Shown here: piece by piece, positions 1 to 12,194 of the stretch
How the letters are laid out: every line of letters starts with the position of its first letter
Position numbering within the stretch: position 1 is the first letter of the stretch
Assembly: GCA_020736575.1 (NCBI GenBank)
Contig: JAGPYM010000035.1
Location: forward strand, 1 to 64,000
DNA: 64,000 bases
Direction of reading: 5' to 3'
From: Thelonectria olida
Taxonomy: Eukaryota; Ascomycota; Sordariomycetes; Hypocreales; Nectriaceae
Made by a program: the position numbers and the translations under genes
The notes under the pieces: model-generated
What the model saw: only the letters and a program-made list of their open reading frames with translations
Databases searched by the model: none
Told to the model about the DNA's origin: nothing

Positions 1-1804
1 TCTGACTCCGGATCTCGAGGAGCGAGCCACAGAGACCTAGTATTTGGGTTTGGACATAGACATCGTCCCATGAGTCGGGAAGTTCGTCAACCGGAAACTC
101 ATCGCACTCGTCGTATACAAGAACGGCTTCGGTGATTTCGCAAACAGTCAGGGGCCGAAAGGTAAAAGCTGCCAGGCGAAGCAGGGAGATGGCTCGAGAC
201 CTGCTATATGCTGGAAGTCGATCGATCTGAGCCCAATTTTGGTCGTAAAGGCCCGTAAGCTCAACTGGCGTATCCTCGACGGTTCGGATAAGTTGCTTCC
301 GATTCAACCCTCCGTTGATAGAGTCACCTTGCAACTTCAGCCACAAGAATTGGCCCTTGCACCTGTCAGTCATCCGCTCGGCGATCTCGGTCCTGACAAG
401 CTGACTCTTATTTGGCAGTTGTTTGTCCACAATTGCCCCGGCATACGACGCATTGTCTGCGCGTACGTCTTCATCAGCAATCCTGTACTCAGCCGCCTTC
501 GTGGCAGCGACGTCTGTGAGGCCCCGCCGAATTTCGTGATTGTCTCGACTCACTACTAATAGACGTGTGTTCGATCCAGATATCGATTGCGTAACCAGCT
601 CGAGACAGTCGGCCACAGATATGCAAGTATCTCTTGGGGAGCACTCATCCAGTCCATCTAAGACTAAAATGCAACGAAGAGAAGGCCTCAGGAAGATCTC
701 TCGGAATAGATTCACAACATCAGTTCGCGAAGCCACTTGATCCTCTGCCTGATCCCATTTCTGGCGTATCAAATCGAATACGCCCTGATCTTGCGCGGCG
801 GCTTGACACATCCAGGATCGAATAGCCGCCAGAGGATCTTCACGGCTCTCAAAGTCGGACGAAAAAAAGAAGTACGCCAGAGGTGTCGGGTCCGTCTCCG
901 TCGTGGCCTTCAGATGTTCAATGACTCGAGCGCACAATACGGTCTTTCCATAGCCTGGCGGACCATTGATCCAGAGGATCTTTGGCTTTGAGTCTGGGAA
1001 ATCTGAAGAAGCCCAATGCAAAAACTCGGGACGCTCAAGAATCCAGTTGCAGGTGCCATCCAGTCGTCTTTGGATAGAGTCATCATACCGCTCATTTGGC
1101 AGATGGCGGCCCATCAACCAAGAGCGGAGTTCACGTCTTGTTTCGGCTTCGCATGAACATTTAGTCCCCGAATAGTTAAACGAAGGTATAGTGGCATTGT
1201 GACTTCTTACTTGTGATGACCTTGTTTAGTCGAGCCAATGTCTGGGGAAGTTCAAGCGTTCGTAGGTGAGTTCCTAGTTCAAGCTCATTAGACAACCATC
1301 GCCTCGAATATATTGGAACCACCAACCCAACACTGATTCAAGAGCTATCGAATTTGCTTCGTCTTGTTCCTCCGAAAGCCGTTGCGGCCTCCCAGGCGGA
1401 ACCAGGTCGTACAGACATTGGACTAGGTCTCGAAGAAGTCGAACCTGATCTGCGCTTTTTTCTTTGCCCCAGACAGCCCAGGCAACCTTCTTCCTTGTCG
1501 ATTCGGGCCTCTCAATGTTGCGAATAGATTCAATGATCAGGAGTAGCTCTCGTACGGCCTTAATGGTCTTCGCCTCGTCGAGTGCGGGATGGTGGTTCGT
1601 CCGCGCCGACGGTGCGCTGGCATCGAATCCAACGTCCAGACCCCATTTCTCAAGCCGGAGCTTTTCGGCTTCGAACTGGGCGTTGAGACCGCTTGCGTCA
1701 ATTTTCGAAGACCGGTAGCTCTGGATTTTTTCGATGGAGTCTAGACACGAAGCGAAGAGGCCCGCGAGGCCTGCTATGCCGATGGCAAGCCCAGCGACTT
1801 CCAT
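1..1804 (-). CDS. HeLo-NACHT NOD-like receptor (3' part missing at window edge)
   Basis: Fungal NLR-type STAND protein, running off the left edge. Best model: complement(<1..1146, 1211..1283, 1334..1804). Residues 1-157 form a HeLo (prion-inhibition and propagation) domain with the hydrophobic start MEVAGLAIGIAGLAG. HeLo domains are membrane-targeting cell-death domains related to HET-S. After two small introns an uninterrupted frame carries a NACHT NTPase: P-loop GPPGYGKT at 941-964 (about residue 242) and Walker B-like CILVLDGLDEC near 640-672. About 563 residues are visible; the C-terminal sensor repeats (ankyrin, WD40 or TPR in this family) lie outside the window. The first intron has a weak donor (GTGTTG), so the 1283/1334 junction is the least certain part. 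The gene is divergent from the NLR-like gene at 2552. A role in non-self recognition or regulated cell death is inferred from the architecture. Confidence 0.85.
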
Positions 1805-2551
1805 AGTGATGGCGTGACAAATTGTGAACTTGTGATCTGGCTATAGGTGGTGAAATGGGTATGAAACCAAGCATCGCCACGCCAGTGACGACAACTTGCA
1901 TGGGCTGATATGCACCTCGTTGTGGCTAGGTGCGCTAAGCCTACTTCGCAGTCCGTCACCAGGACAAAGGGCTGACTTGGGTTGGGAAGGGCTGGTATAC
2001 CTGAGGTCGTATTGGCGCGAGTCTGAAGGCCTCAGTCTTATTTACTAAAAAGGTTTAGGGTTGGGCCTTTATTTGAATAGTATAGTAATTAAATATAAAG
2101 TTCGTCCTAATGTAAATAAAATAATTCTAAGAATGTGCATTGTCTTGCACCCCTCCTTACCTAGGCGCCTAGGCTGACTGCATTGTTGGCTGACCAGCAC
2201 CTGGGGTAGATGCGAGGCAGATTCAATTGCAGCCAACATTGAAGCCTGCATGACACGAAGTTAAGATTTCAATCATAAAGAGACCAGATTCACGATCTAC
2301 CGCTAACATAAAGTAGACGGTGAAGCATACCTATATGAGTAAGGCGCTTATGCTCCCTGACCTTTCTTGCGGATAGGACTTGGAGAGAGAATGGGATGAT
2401 TCTTCACTCCCTCCATTACACACACCTGCATACATAGCCTCAGCCACTTCACGTGACAGTCGGGAGGCATTTCTTCCTTCAGACAGAAAACGAGGCTTCA
2501 ATGCTTCCATGTAACGACAAGTTCCCACGCATGCACCTCAAATGACGAACG
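1805..2551. promoter_or_regulatory. Divergent intergenic region between two NLR-like genes
   Basis: This 0.75 kb stretch separates the starts of two divergently transcribed NLR-like genes and must hold both promoters. An AT-rich patch lies at about 2035-2130. No open frame in it resembles a protein and no RNA gene is seen. Confidence 0.4.
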
Positions 2552-5326
2552 ATGGATCCCATCACAATCCTCGGAGCTGTTGCCGGCGCTGTGCAGCTCT
2601 TGGACGCATCCATCAAATCCTCCAAAAAGACCCGTTCATTCATCAGCGACTTTCGCCATGCTGGCGACGATGTCCAGCGCCTAGAAACGGGTAAGAGACC
2701 CTGACTGCACCCTCTCTCTATGCACAGGCTAATCGCTAATGAGCTGGAAGCAATGAAAGAGGCTGAAGCCCTGATGAATGACTTACAGTCATACGGGACT
2801 ATCGTCCAGCAATGCCCGCCCGATGTCTTGGCTCACCATAGTCACGTCCTGTCGAGCTCTCTGTGCCAGATTGCGCTGAACTATGCGGAAGATGTGAAGG
2901 ATCTCGGTAGATTGCTGCCCTCAAACTCTACCTTGCCGATAAAAGAGAGGTTCAGTTTCGCCCGCAACCAGAACGCAGTGTCTGTTATAATGTTCCGGCT
3001 AGAGCAACGAAAGACTGCAACCACTCTGGCTTTGGAAATACTCGGAAGGTGAGGTTCTTGTTAGACACTGGTGAAGACATGTATTGAGAAATGCCCAGAA
3101 TCGAAGGCATCAAGCAGCACACCAGAGGCTTGGAAGTGGAAAAGAGCCTTCAGGCCTTGACCTGCCAGCAGTCGCATCTCTCAGCGGACCTAAAGACATT
3201 TTCTGATGCAGTCACAGAACAGGGCCATAAAGGCATGGGAAGAGAAGCGAATATGCTCTCGTCCATTGAAAAATTGCAAGGCCTCGTTCTTGGAGGAGAA
3301 CATGCAAGTACTCAGAGTCGAGAGCTGCTGTTGGAGCAAGCGAAGCAGCTATCTCTCATCGACACTCGACTTTTGAGCATTCATTCAAGCTCCGAACAGA
3401 GTTCTTCTGCGCTCCTTGAACTTACCAGAGCTTTGCAATCACAAAGATCAGAAGTTCAAGCATCACTCGCCTCAATGGAAGCTAGAGCAGCCTCTCGCCA
3501 TCGCCAACTCGCCACCACATCGCAGGTCAAAACCATTGCATCAAGCAGCGCAAATGAGCTGGGTGCAATTGTGCGACTGGAACTGAAGAAGCAGCTAGAG
3601 CCTCTACGACATCGATTTGAAGTCACGGACCAAATCATTCACGGGCTTGCGACAGCGGTTGCTGCTCAGGCAAGTGGCCAGAAAGTCTTTGAAGGGGACA
3701 ACATTGAAAATGTTGCCAAAACGAAGTCACTTGACAACAGAGATGCCAAAGTACTAGGCTTACATTGTAGTTCGGTTAAAGAGCCGAGAACTGCCCGTGT
3801 GCCAAGGGACGCCAGACTGTTTACCTATAGACGCATCCAAGACACCATCTTCGGTAGACTAGTCATCCTCCTCACTACATACCGGACCAAAGCTCGAGGC
3901 CTACATGATACCCAGGCCCATTTCACATTGAAGGTTGATTTAGTACCCCACCCGTGGCTTATATCGCGCGGAATATCCCTTCTCTATTCGACGGGACCAG
4001 GTCCAGATGGGTACTTCGATATTTGCCCGAAAATCAGGTCTTTTGGTGTAATACTTAATGATTCTCCCATTTGGTCAATCCTCCGCAACGACGAGGTTTC
4101 GGCCTTCCGGAACGCTCTCCAAACTCGCCAAATTGGTCTTTGGGGCCTCGATTCCTCCGGATGTTCTTTCGTAGTGGTATGCAAACCGTCACCTTCACCA
4201 CCTCCAATTCGATGTGCCTGACAGATTTTAGTCCGCATTTTTGTCCAAGAGCTGGGGCATCCTCTTCTATCTCCTCCGAGAAACGGGATACGCGGAGACG
4301 CTTCTTGCCAGAAATTTTAGAAGTGCTAGGGATTATATATGCCTCCTTGCAATAGCGTGGCCCTTAAATGTTTCAACTTGTCGCGAAATCATATCCCTAG
4401 TTGAGGAAAACAGTGATCCACCCGACCATTCAAGCGCAATTCTCGGAGACGTTTTCATCTGGCATAACCTCTGGCTCAAAGCCAGACAATGCATGGTTCA
4501 ATTTCCGCATGCATACAATTCAGAACAATCGCGACAGTTCGTGTTATTTTATAAGGAGTACGGCATTTCGTTTGAGCCCCGATTTTTTCTAGATCCGCTT
4601 GTCGCATCCCACGGGTATTGTTCTGACGTCTGGGGAAATGTTGAGTACTTCTTTGGGAAACTTGAATATCTATTACAGCTCTATCTAACGACAGGGGGTA
4701 ACCCGAATGCTACACTTGAGGGCGGCCATCCGCTTCTTGTGGCAATGTTTATTTATGTCGACACTCACTTGATGGACGATGAGATTGAAGATGGCTACAG
4801 CATGGATGAAAAGGGCATCACTGACCCTTTTGAAAGTATTGGTGATTCGGAATTTCATCGCAGTCATCTAGATGCGAACGCCCATAGGTTTGGCGATACT
4901 TCAGAATTTTTGGACGGAAATGCTGTATCGCATTATGGTTGTGATGCTTCACCTGATGATGAAGGTGACATTCATCTATGCCCTAGGCGTTCTAAGAGGT
5001 GGCGGTGCGTCTATCTTCTCGCTCTTCTCATATCATCCGGAGCCGATATCTACTGGTTCTTGGCCGACGACTCCGCTACAAGCCAACACCAGACAATATT
5101 CACTATGGCATCTCGCTACGGTGCGCTGGATATATGGTTAGCCTCCCTGCAGGAGTGCGGCCTTTGCCCCGGTTGTGTGCTCAAGGAATTGCATCACCGA
5201 ATGAGAAGTTTCGACCAACTCCGTGGAACAAAGCGCACAGGAGTTGATGTTGCTGATATTGTCAAGGAGCATGATGTCCGCGGGTTGAGAGGCAGGGGCG
5301 GTGGGAGAAAGTTTAATGAGGATTAA
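2552..5326 (+). CDS. NLR-like protein: helical N-terminal domain, coiled coil, ankyrin-like C-terminus
   Basis: Model join(2552..2690, 2751..3048, 3099..4176, 4232..5326), 869 aa, all junctions in phase. The N-terminus MDPITILGAVAGAVQLLD is typical of the fungal N-terminal domain (PF17111-like, a HeLo-like helical module) on many NLR and ankyrin proteins. A long polar helical, probably coiled-coil stretch follows (about residues 145-360), then a middle domain I do not recognise. The C-terminal third has degenerate ankyrin-like units (YLLQLYLTTGGNPNAT near 4680 and YLLALLISSGAD near 5020). No P-loop is present, so it lacks the NACHT engine of its divergent neighbour and may be a stand-alone effector or receptor. 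The first intron (2691-2750) uses the acceptor at GAAG; the nearer CACAG acceptor would break the frame. Function unknown. Confidence 0.75.
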
Positions 5327-5403
5327 GAAAGGAAGCCATGTTTGTGTGCATAGTATTAGAACAGTCAACTTTCATTTTTGCCTTCAAGCTGCTTTCCTAT
5401 ACC

Positions 5404-6382
5404 ATGGTGTCCGGAACGTCGAGCCACTCAGCAACTACCAGGCCGCCGCCATTTCTTCGCGGTTGCTCAGAAACTCGTTTCATCATCTTTGTGGCATGTT
5501 CTGCGGTCTTTACGGTTGGTTGACGGCTTTGTTTGCGATATCCAAGCCTCGGCTCAACTGACTTGAGTGATTATCCAGCACCTATTCTTCTATGGCATGG
5601 TGGGCGACCAGAAGCTTCGAGATAATTAGTCTCTTGCTCTTGTGAACCATGATTAACAGAACAGAAAGCTTGTTCCAGTCACGCCGACCGCCCTATCAGA
5701 AAGAGTAGCATGCGACAGGAAGAGTGTGCGCCTATCTCCAATCTTTATCGTACAGCTTCATTCTATCTCGAGGGGGTGCTGATTAGTGCTTCTTTGCTCA
5801 GTACAGAAATGGAACTCGATTCTTCAGGCCAACTACGGAGGCACAATACTTATACGTCCTGTGAGTCCTCTACTTCTACCCTGCGTTGGCTACCCGTTTG
5901 CTGACGTAGTTCCCATCTTCTCAGCGATAGCTGGTTGGTTCACCGACCGCATGGGCACCCGTCGTCTCCTGTTCCTTCTTTACACGCTCTACCTCGCCAC
6001 CGCCGTAGCTCTGCTCGCTGTCATCTATGCCTACGGTGAATATTATACCGTCATTGGGGTGATGTTTGCCTTGCTTGCCATTGACGTCGTGCTCCGACTC
6101 ATCATGATCGAAAATAAGTGGCCCAGGGGCGGCTCAAGGCCGCGCCAGTTGCATGCTCGGGTCCTTTTTTGCCGGTCTCATCCGTTAAGCGGTGGGCTGG
6201 CGATTATAACGTGGTGTCTGGGGTTCTTAAATGGTGTCACGGGATTGTTTCTCTTGCGCTTTCTTGGGGGCTGGGCAGGAGGAAGGGCACCAACTGCATT
6301 CGTAGCCTGCGTGGCTGAAGAGTTGATTAGTAACTCCAGTTTGTGTTCAGAAGGAGGAGTACAGCAGAATTGTTTATCATAA
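5404..6382 (+). pseudogene. Truncated MFS (DHA1-type) transporter relic
   Basis: Remnant of a drug-type major facilitator transporter. Recognisable pieces run in order: a cytosolic start (MVSGTSSHSATT), helix 1 (FIIFVACSAVFT, then LFFYGMV after a possible intron ending at 5580), a piece reading TPTALSER, KWNSILQANYGGTILI, and the helix 2-3 loop GWFTDRMGTRR at 5930-5970. Introns with GT..AG ends still bridge several pieces (for example gtgagtcc..gacgtag at 5861-5910). After helix 3 the sequence jumps straight to what is normally the end of helix 6 (DVVLRLIMIEN), so helices 4-5 are missing. The rest degrades into non-MFS sequence and stops near 6380; the C-terminal six helices are absent. Full-length family members have about 450-500 residues. 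Almost certainly non-functional. Confidence 0.65.
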
Positions 6383-6622
6383 GAAGCAAAACGAGTGCAT
6401 CTCTGTCAATTTAATTGCAACAAAACCCATTGCGAAGAGGATGCTGGCCTTTACTTTTGCTCTATTTGTGATTGAACGACATTCTCAACCACTCCTTGGC
6501 CAGCGCTGAAACCACATTCATGAAGTATCAACCTTAGGTTTATCAAAGTCACAATCTGGTTCTGATATTTCATCCAGCTCCCTCGCATCCGTGTAATTAT
6601 GCATTAAATGGGCACTAGTACC

Positions 6623-9600
6623 TTAATCATCTTCACGACATACAAGACTCTCGAAAATGAGATCATCTTCTTCAGTCCAGGCACGATGATTCCTTAGCAG
6701 CTGAGCCGCAGCGAAGTGACCCTCTCCTTCAGCACGCTTTACCGCTCGTAAGTATTGATGTTGAGCACTTCCAATAGTACTGGTGGGCACTGCGAGGAGG
6801 TACTGAATGATGTCGATACGCCCATGCTCCCCAGCAGCCTCGAGTGCAGTCCGGCCGCCAATAGCAGCAGCCGGTGCATCGCAATCTGCTCCTTCATCGA
6901 CCAAAAGCTTTACCGCCCCAATCAAGCCATGCATAACAGCATACTGCAGTGCCGTTGCTCCTTTCCAGGTCCAGGCAGGGGCGTTCACGTTTGACCCCAG
7001 ATGAATTAATGACCTCATCCGGGCCAAGTCGCCTCGCGTGGTAGCTGCCTGGAGCGCTGTCTTCTGAAAAGGGAACTCGTACAATGGGGCTGAAATGGCG
7101 TTGACATCTATTCCCTCTCCGAGGAAGAAATCTGCGACCGCCTCCATGCCTTGTTCGATAACCAGTGGTAGATACGAAGGCCATTGCTCGCGTGTTTCGC
7201 TAATAACATGTGGGAATTCTATAATCTTTTGAAATGCTAAGGCATCGCCGACTCTAATTGCGCAAAAAAGATCAGCCTTGGAGGGCCAGTGCTGACATTC
7301 CGTCAGGAGATCGAACATGTCCACGCGGCGACTCAGGATCGCTACCCCATGGAGAGAACAGCCTTCCATGATAAAGTCTTGGTGGTTCGCAAACGAAAGG
7401 CTCTTGACCTCTTCATCGAACAAATATAAGTCCGGAGAGCTGAAATGATCTTCAGAAAGATGGCAAAGATCCGAGGAAAAACAAAAGCCATGCGCCATCA
7501 GACATGACGTCAAAGCTTCATCTCCAAGAGATACGGCCACGGCTAGTGCAACGCTTTCAAGAAACGCGCTTTCACTGTTTCCCTCTTGTTCATTCGTATG
7601 CTGCTCTCTTTGGCTAAGTAGCAGTGTGATGAGATAAGTCTTATCTATTTCTGGTTCCGAGTCGTCATTGTCGGGGCCGTCAGAGCCGAGATCTACAGCT
7701 CTCAGGAGCGCTTCTGGGTCGTACCTAGGGGAGTCGGTGTCGAGGATGAATTGTATTGCTGAATTGTTGTGGGTTCGTATGGCCCATGCAAGTGTGCTTT
7801 CTCCGCCCCCTGTTCTGTTCGGGAGGTGCACTCCAAACTCAACAAGTCGATTGATGATTTTGAGATTCCCGTCGTCACAGTCGAAGGCGTCTATCAGGTG
7901 GTCTCCATCGCACCCAGCTTGCCGCTGGAGAAGAAACTTGACAGCCTGATCTTGGTAATTGCGTATTGCACAAGATAATGCATTTTTTTCAATCTTGAGA
8001 AAATTCCTGGGTCCTATGGAATAGTACCTGGAATGTGTGGCGCTGCAATGATTGATTTGTGCGCCGCGTGCCAGGAGAAGTTCGAGAATGGGCACATGCC
8101 CACGGGACGCGGCGACGTGAAGTGCTGGAAGGGAAAGAAGAAGTTTCAGATCTTGGCCTGTCCCAGCATCGAGCAGCATTTCACATATTTTGCGATCCCC
8201 ACGGTATACAGCCTCTAATAGAGGCGTAGAATGAGCAAGGTGACGCTTGAGTGGTTGATAGGGTTCTCCGGACTGGGCTGTTGGGCTCCAATTGGGTATA
8301 ATGGCATCAATCCAGTGCTGATGAGAGTACCGGATCGCATACATCAGCACCCACGTCGGAAACTTGAGTTCCTGTGGCCCGTTGATTGTTCGAAGATGGT
8401 CCAATAGTAGGGCTGCGGCCTGATGAATATCAATGACCCCCCCCTCGTCCCAGGTGCCGAAGGCGTCAAGGATCTGCTTTTCGGTGATCGACATCTCGGG
8501 GTGTTGGAGAACGAACTTAACAATCTCCATCTTATGACCCCTACCCCTGTCAAAAGTCCAGCTAGCTACCGCCTGCATCGAGGACAAGGTCGACTCATTG
8601 TTGACATTTGTGACATTGTTGATATCAGCGCCGTGCTTTAGCAAAAACTGACTTAGTTCCACATTGGAAAAGAACAATGCGACGTGGATCGGCAGAGCGC
8701 TGGTGACCAAAACTTGAAGTCCAGTTTCAGAATAGAGCCTTAACTCGAAGTCAGGACGAAGTGGAATCTGCTGTCGGGTCCAGAAGCCAATGTCGAATCC
8801 TGAATTGCTGAGCTTCTTAAGCAGGTCAATTCGCTCCCGGCGAATCGCAGCTGCAAAGATGCGACCAGCAAGAGCCTGCGCAGTTGGTTCCTTAGAGAAG
8901 GATAATTGACCTAGCGGGACCTTCATTCTCAAGAAGCACTCGGTAATATGCAAGATCGCATTGTCCATCCTTCTGTGGTCGTGGTTGATGGAAAGGTTGT
9001 TTGCGGCAAAATAAAGAAGGAATTCCATCATCGAAGTAATGGATATACTAGCATCGTCAAGTTGGCTTGTGATGGCTTGCGCACGAAGTAGATTCTCTTG
9101 CTCGAATGATTCCGGCAACATACGAGTGAGGATCTCATAGGCTTTGGCAAAGTCAAAATGTAGCAATATGTAGTATTTGTACCCCCGAGGTTTGAGGAGC
9201 AGTACCGGTCTTTCTAAAAACTCCATAACGGGGGAAACGTCAGAAGCGCGGAAATGGATTGTGAGAGCGTTGAATGCTAGTGCCGTCAGTCTGGCGATCT
9301 CAAGCTGAAGGATCCGGATTTGCTTACCAGGGAGCAACCAGCTACTTTGGAACCGAGTCCAAGGCAATTCAGGGTAGGGAGAGAAAGGGGCTGGTTGTGG
9401 TGTTGACGTTCGTAACGGGATAATTTGATTGACCGGGCTGCCTGGTACAATGCACATGGTGAAATGGTCGCCACTGGGGCTGACTCTTGGAGACCGAGTA
9501 TTCGGCAAATCCAAGAGAGACTCGAAAAAATGAGAAGATTCGACATTGCAATATCCGGCTGGACCGAGCGGTCGTTCACGGGGCGTTACTGGCGATGGTG

Positions 9601-10082
9601 CACGAGAAAGGGGCCCCATCAGCATGTTCAGACTAGGAGACCGGGGCACCTCTGGTTCAGCTCGTCGTGAGGTGTTATTCTTTTCGATCCCCCATTGCTT
9701 GAGTTTGTTGAACAACTGACGGCGACTGTTCAACCATGTTAGCACCATGGAGAGAGATGCAGTCTGCAAAAGAAGCAGAGGACCTGGTTTTGAAGTTGCA
9801 CTGCCTTTCCAGGATTCGTACAACTTCTAGCGCCTTCATGTTCTGAGTGATGTAATGGTGTATGATTCCTCCCTTTTGAGCCTCCCAATCCTCGTCGGTG
9901 TGGTGGAATCGACGCTGCCTTGCTTGGCTTGGCCCTACCGCAGTGGCTGGCACTGAGCGGTGGGCTATTGGCCTTGGAGCCAGTGGACGAGATGAAGACA
10001 TGCTTCTTGAAGTTCCAAGAGGGCTGCAAATACATGCCGCCCTGTTAGCTGAAGGAGATGTAATGGTTCTGGTGACAACCAT
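6623..10082 (-). CDS. Clr5-domain ankyrin-repeat protein
   Basis: Model complement(6623..9725, 9784..10082), 1133 aa, or 1106 aa if the second Met at 10001 is the start. The 58-nt intron 9726-9783 rejoins an N-terminal Clr5 domain: DEDWEAQKGGIIHHYI before it and RRQLFNKLKQWGIEKN after it. Clr5 is a small helical domain of about 55 residues common at the N-terminus of fungal ankyrin and TPR proteins. A Ser/Pro-rich linker follows, then a long alpha-helical region and scattered ankyrin repeats (LLKHGADINN, LLLARGAQIN, LIHLGSNVNAPA, LLVDEGADCDAPA), strongest at the C-terminus. The intron donor (AG|GTCCTC) is weak but phase and domain continuity support it. Such proteins occur in accessory and heterokaryon-incompatibility regions; the specific function is unknown. 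Confidence 0.85.
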
Positions 10083-12194
10083 AGTCGGGGACAGCTGTGC
10101 TTAAGTACATCACTAACAACGAAAGGACCAAGCCAAACGAGCTGTGTCCAGGCCACACAAAAGTGCAAAAGACGCCAGCGGTTGGCACGCACAAGTGCAC
10201 TGCACGTCTCGGCCAATAGCTGAGGGCCGCACTGGAGATTACGGGCCCGGGGGCTATAATACGACGAAAGAAGTGCATTGGACGCCGTCAACCTATCAGA
10301 AGAAGTGCACTACACCAGGTTGTCCAGTGGGAGGGGCTGAAGCAAGCCACATACGCCGGGTGGAAATGGAAGGGAGCAGACGAAGTACACGCACGGCCAG
10401 TCTGTTTGATAACCCTGTCTTCCCCCACGCTGACACGCACACGCCTGGCGAAGCCCGGCTGCATCTTCAGGCCGAGACCGCCCTGCTCGGAGCGTACTTG
10501 CCAATCCGCAGCCGGAATTAGGTGCACTAGAAGTACCTAGTTACCTCCTATACCACGGGATCCATGGGTGCGGTGCATGTTTTAACAAATTCAAGTAATA
10601 AAAGGTGCGCGAGCCATAAGCCCACCGCCAGTCACAGCCCTCCGAGAAGTGCATTGGGCTTTCAAGGTACCGCAGGCACCTGGAATTGAGGCTGAAGGAA
10701 CGTTCACTCATTCTGGATCCTACTAATGGTTCACGCACGTCTCGCAGCAACTCTCCAATTAGACGACAAAAAAAAAGCTACTGCACTCTTTAACTACCTA
10801 GGTGCTATCTAGTCGCGGAAGAGGCCACCATGCTTGTCATCGTGGACTCGTACTAGGACTGTGAAAGCAAATGTTTGCCTTCCATCATTCCAACCCCTAG
10901 GAGAGGGATGCGCACTTGAATATGCCCAAGACCTATAAGAAGTCACAATGCTTCGCAATGACCATACCTAGATATTCACCCTTATTGTTTATCATCACCA
11001 TTTCTCTATAAACACCAGCAGCCTAAAGTGTCTCTGCTCCAATTCCATACAACCCAGTCTCGATCTATACAACCGGTGTTCCTTATCAACATGTACAAAA
11101 CCCTCCCTACCTCTTAAAAGGCAAACTAATATACTGATTTATGTCTATTAGGGACAACTCTTCTAAGAACAAGGACCTTCTTGGCGTTGGAAGTTGGGTT
11201 GGTGATTCTGGTGTGGATAGAAACAAAGTGGTTGAGTGCTCCGGCAATAGGCAAAAGCTGTCTAAAGAAAGCCTGGCTCAGCTCTCTTTGCAGCAAGAAT
11301 CTGAGATGGAGAAAGGGCTCATGGACAGGTGGCTGAGCGAGGACAAGCATGCTAGTCAGTGGACGCCTTTGAAGTAGAAACATGGAAGATGTAGTTGCTG
11401 TAATGAACTCGGCAACGCCATAGAAACTGAAGAGTGTGTCCAAAGTTGCTGGCATGGCTTGAATGACATTGCAGGCTTTTAATAGTTGAGGAATAGTTTG
11501 CGACGCTTAGCACCACAACAATTTGCCGGGATAACGCTAACGATCTCGGTGTTGAAGCAGCCTGTCAAGCGATTCCCACAATCCTTGCCTCTTGGGTTCT
11601 CGACCAAAATACAATATCTCGTCCTGGCTTGTTGTCTCAGCTCCGCCATCTCCATTCTATTCCATTCGCCAGCCACATCCACATTAGAGCCTTCACATCT
11701 ACCGGAGTATCGCTATCTAGCTCCTGTCTTTTGATAAAGTCTGTTTAACTTAAGTCAACTCTGTTTTACGCCCGTGAGCAAGAAGTATATATAATGTTGC
11801 GATAAATTCCTTTAAACTACGTAGCTAGCCAGCTCGGCTTTTATTAAAGGAACTTCTTTAACTGGAGCAGGTCATACTTTGATTCTTATAATTAGATATA
11901 AAGAAATACAACACTCCTTCCATTTTCTAGGGCTTATATACAAAGGCTGCGGATGTTCTTCTGAAGTCTGTAACATGGTGGGACATTAGATACAATTCCA
12001 AATCCTAGTCCATGCAATTGCTGCCTCTAGCTTTGACCTACATGTATGTAATTACAATGTTACATTTCAAGGACTCAAAACTTAAACCAATCATTCCTAT
12101 AATGGGAGTAAAGTGCCAATCCTATTCATTCCTATACTATCTCAATACTAAGATCTCCCGGAATCGGACATAATTATCATGCATATTTTATCTA
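10083..12194. other. Gene-poor 2.1 kb with short direct repeats
   Basis: No convincing gene. Positions 10161-10657 carry several same-strand copies of AAGTGCA followed by A, C or T (10161, 10193, 10271, 10303, 10647), two of them followed by GACGCC. Open frames at 11126-11734 on both strands match nothing recognised. From about 11740 to 12190 the sequence becomes AT-rich. The part near 10083 must contain the promoter of the Clr5-ankyrin gene. Confidence 0.4.

Noticed and set aside
2331..2528. 65-residue minus-strand frame upstream of the NLR-like gene
   Set aside because: Falls in the divergent promoter region with no recognisable motif.
10144..10750. Overlapping open frames of 69-125 residues
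   Set aside because: Low-quality composition, overlapping the short repeats; likely chance frames.
11126..11734. Possible small genes on either strand
   Set aside because: No domain, no start context, no intron that joins pieces into a convincing protein.
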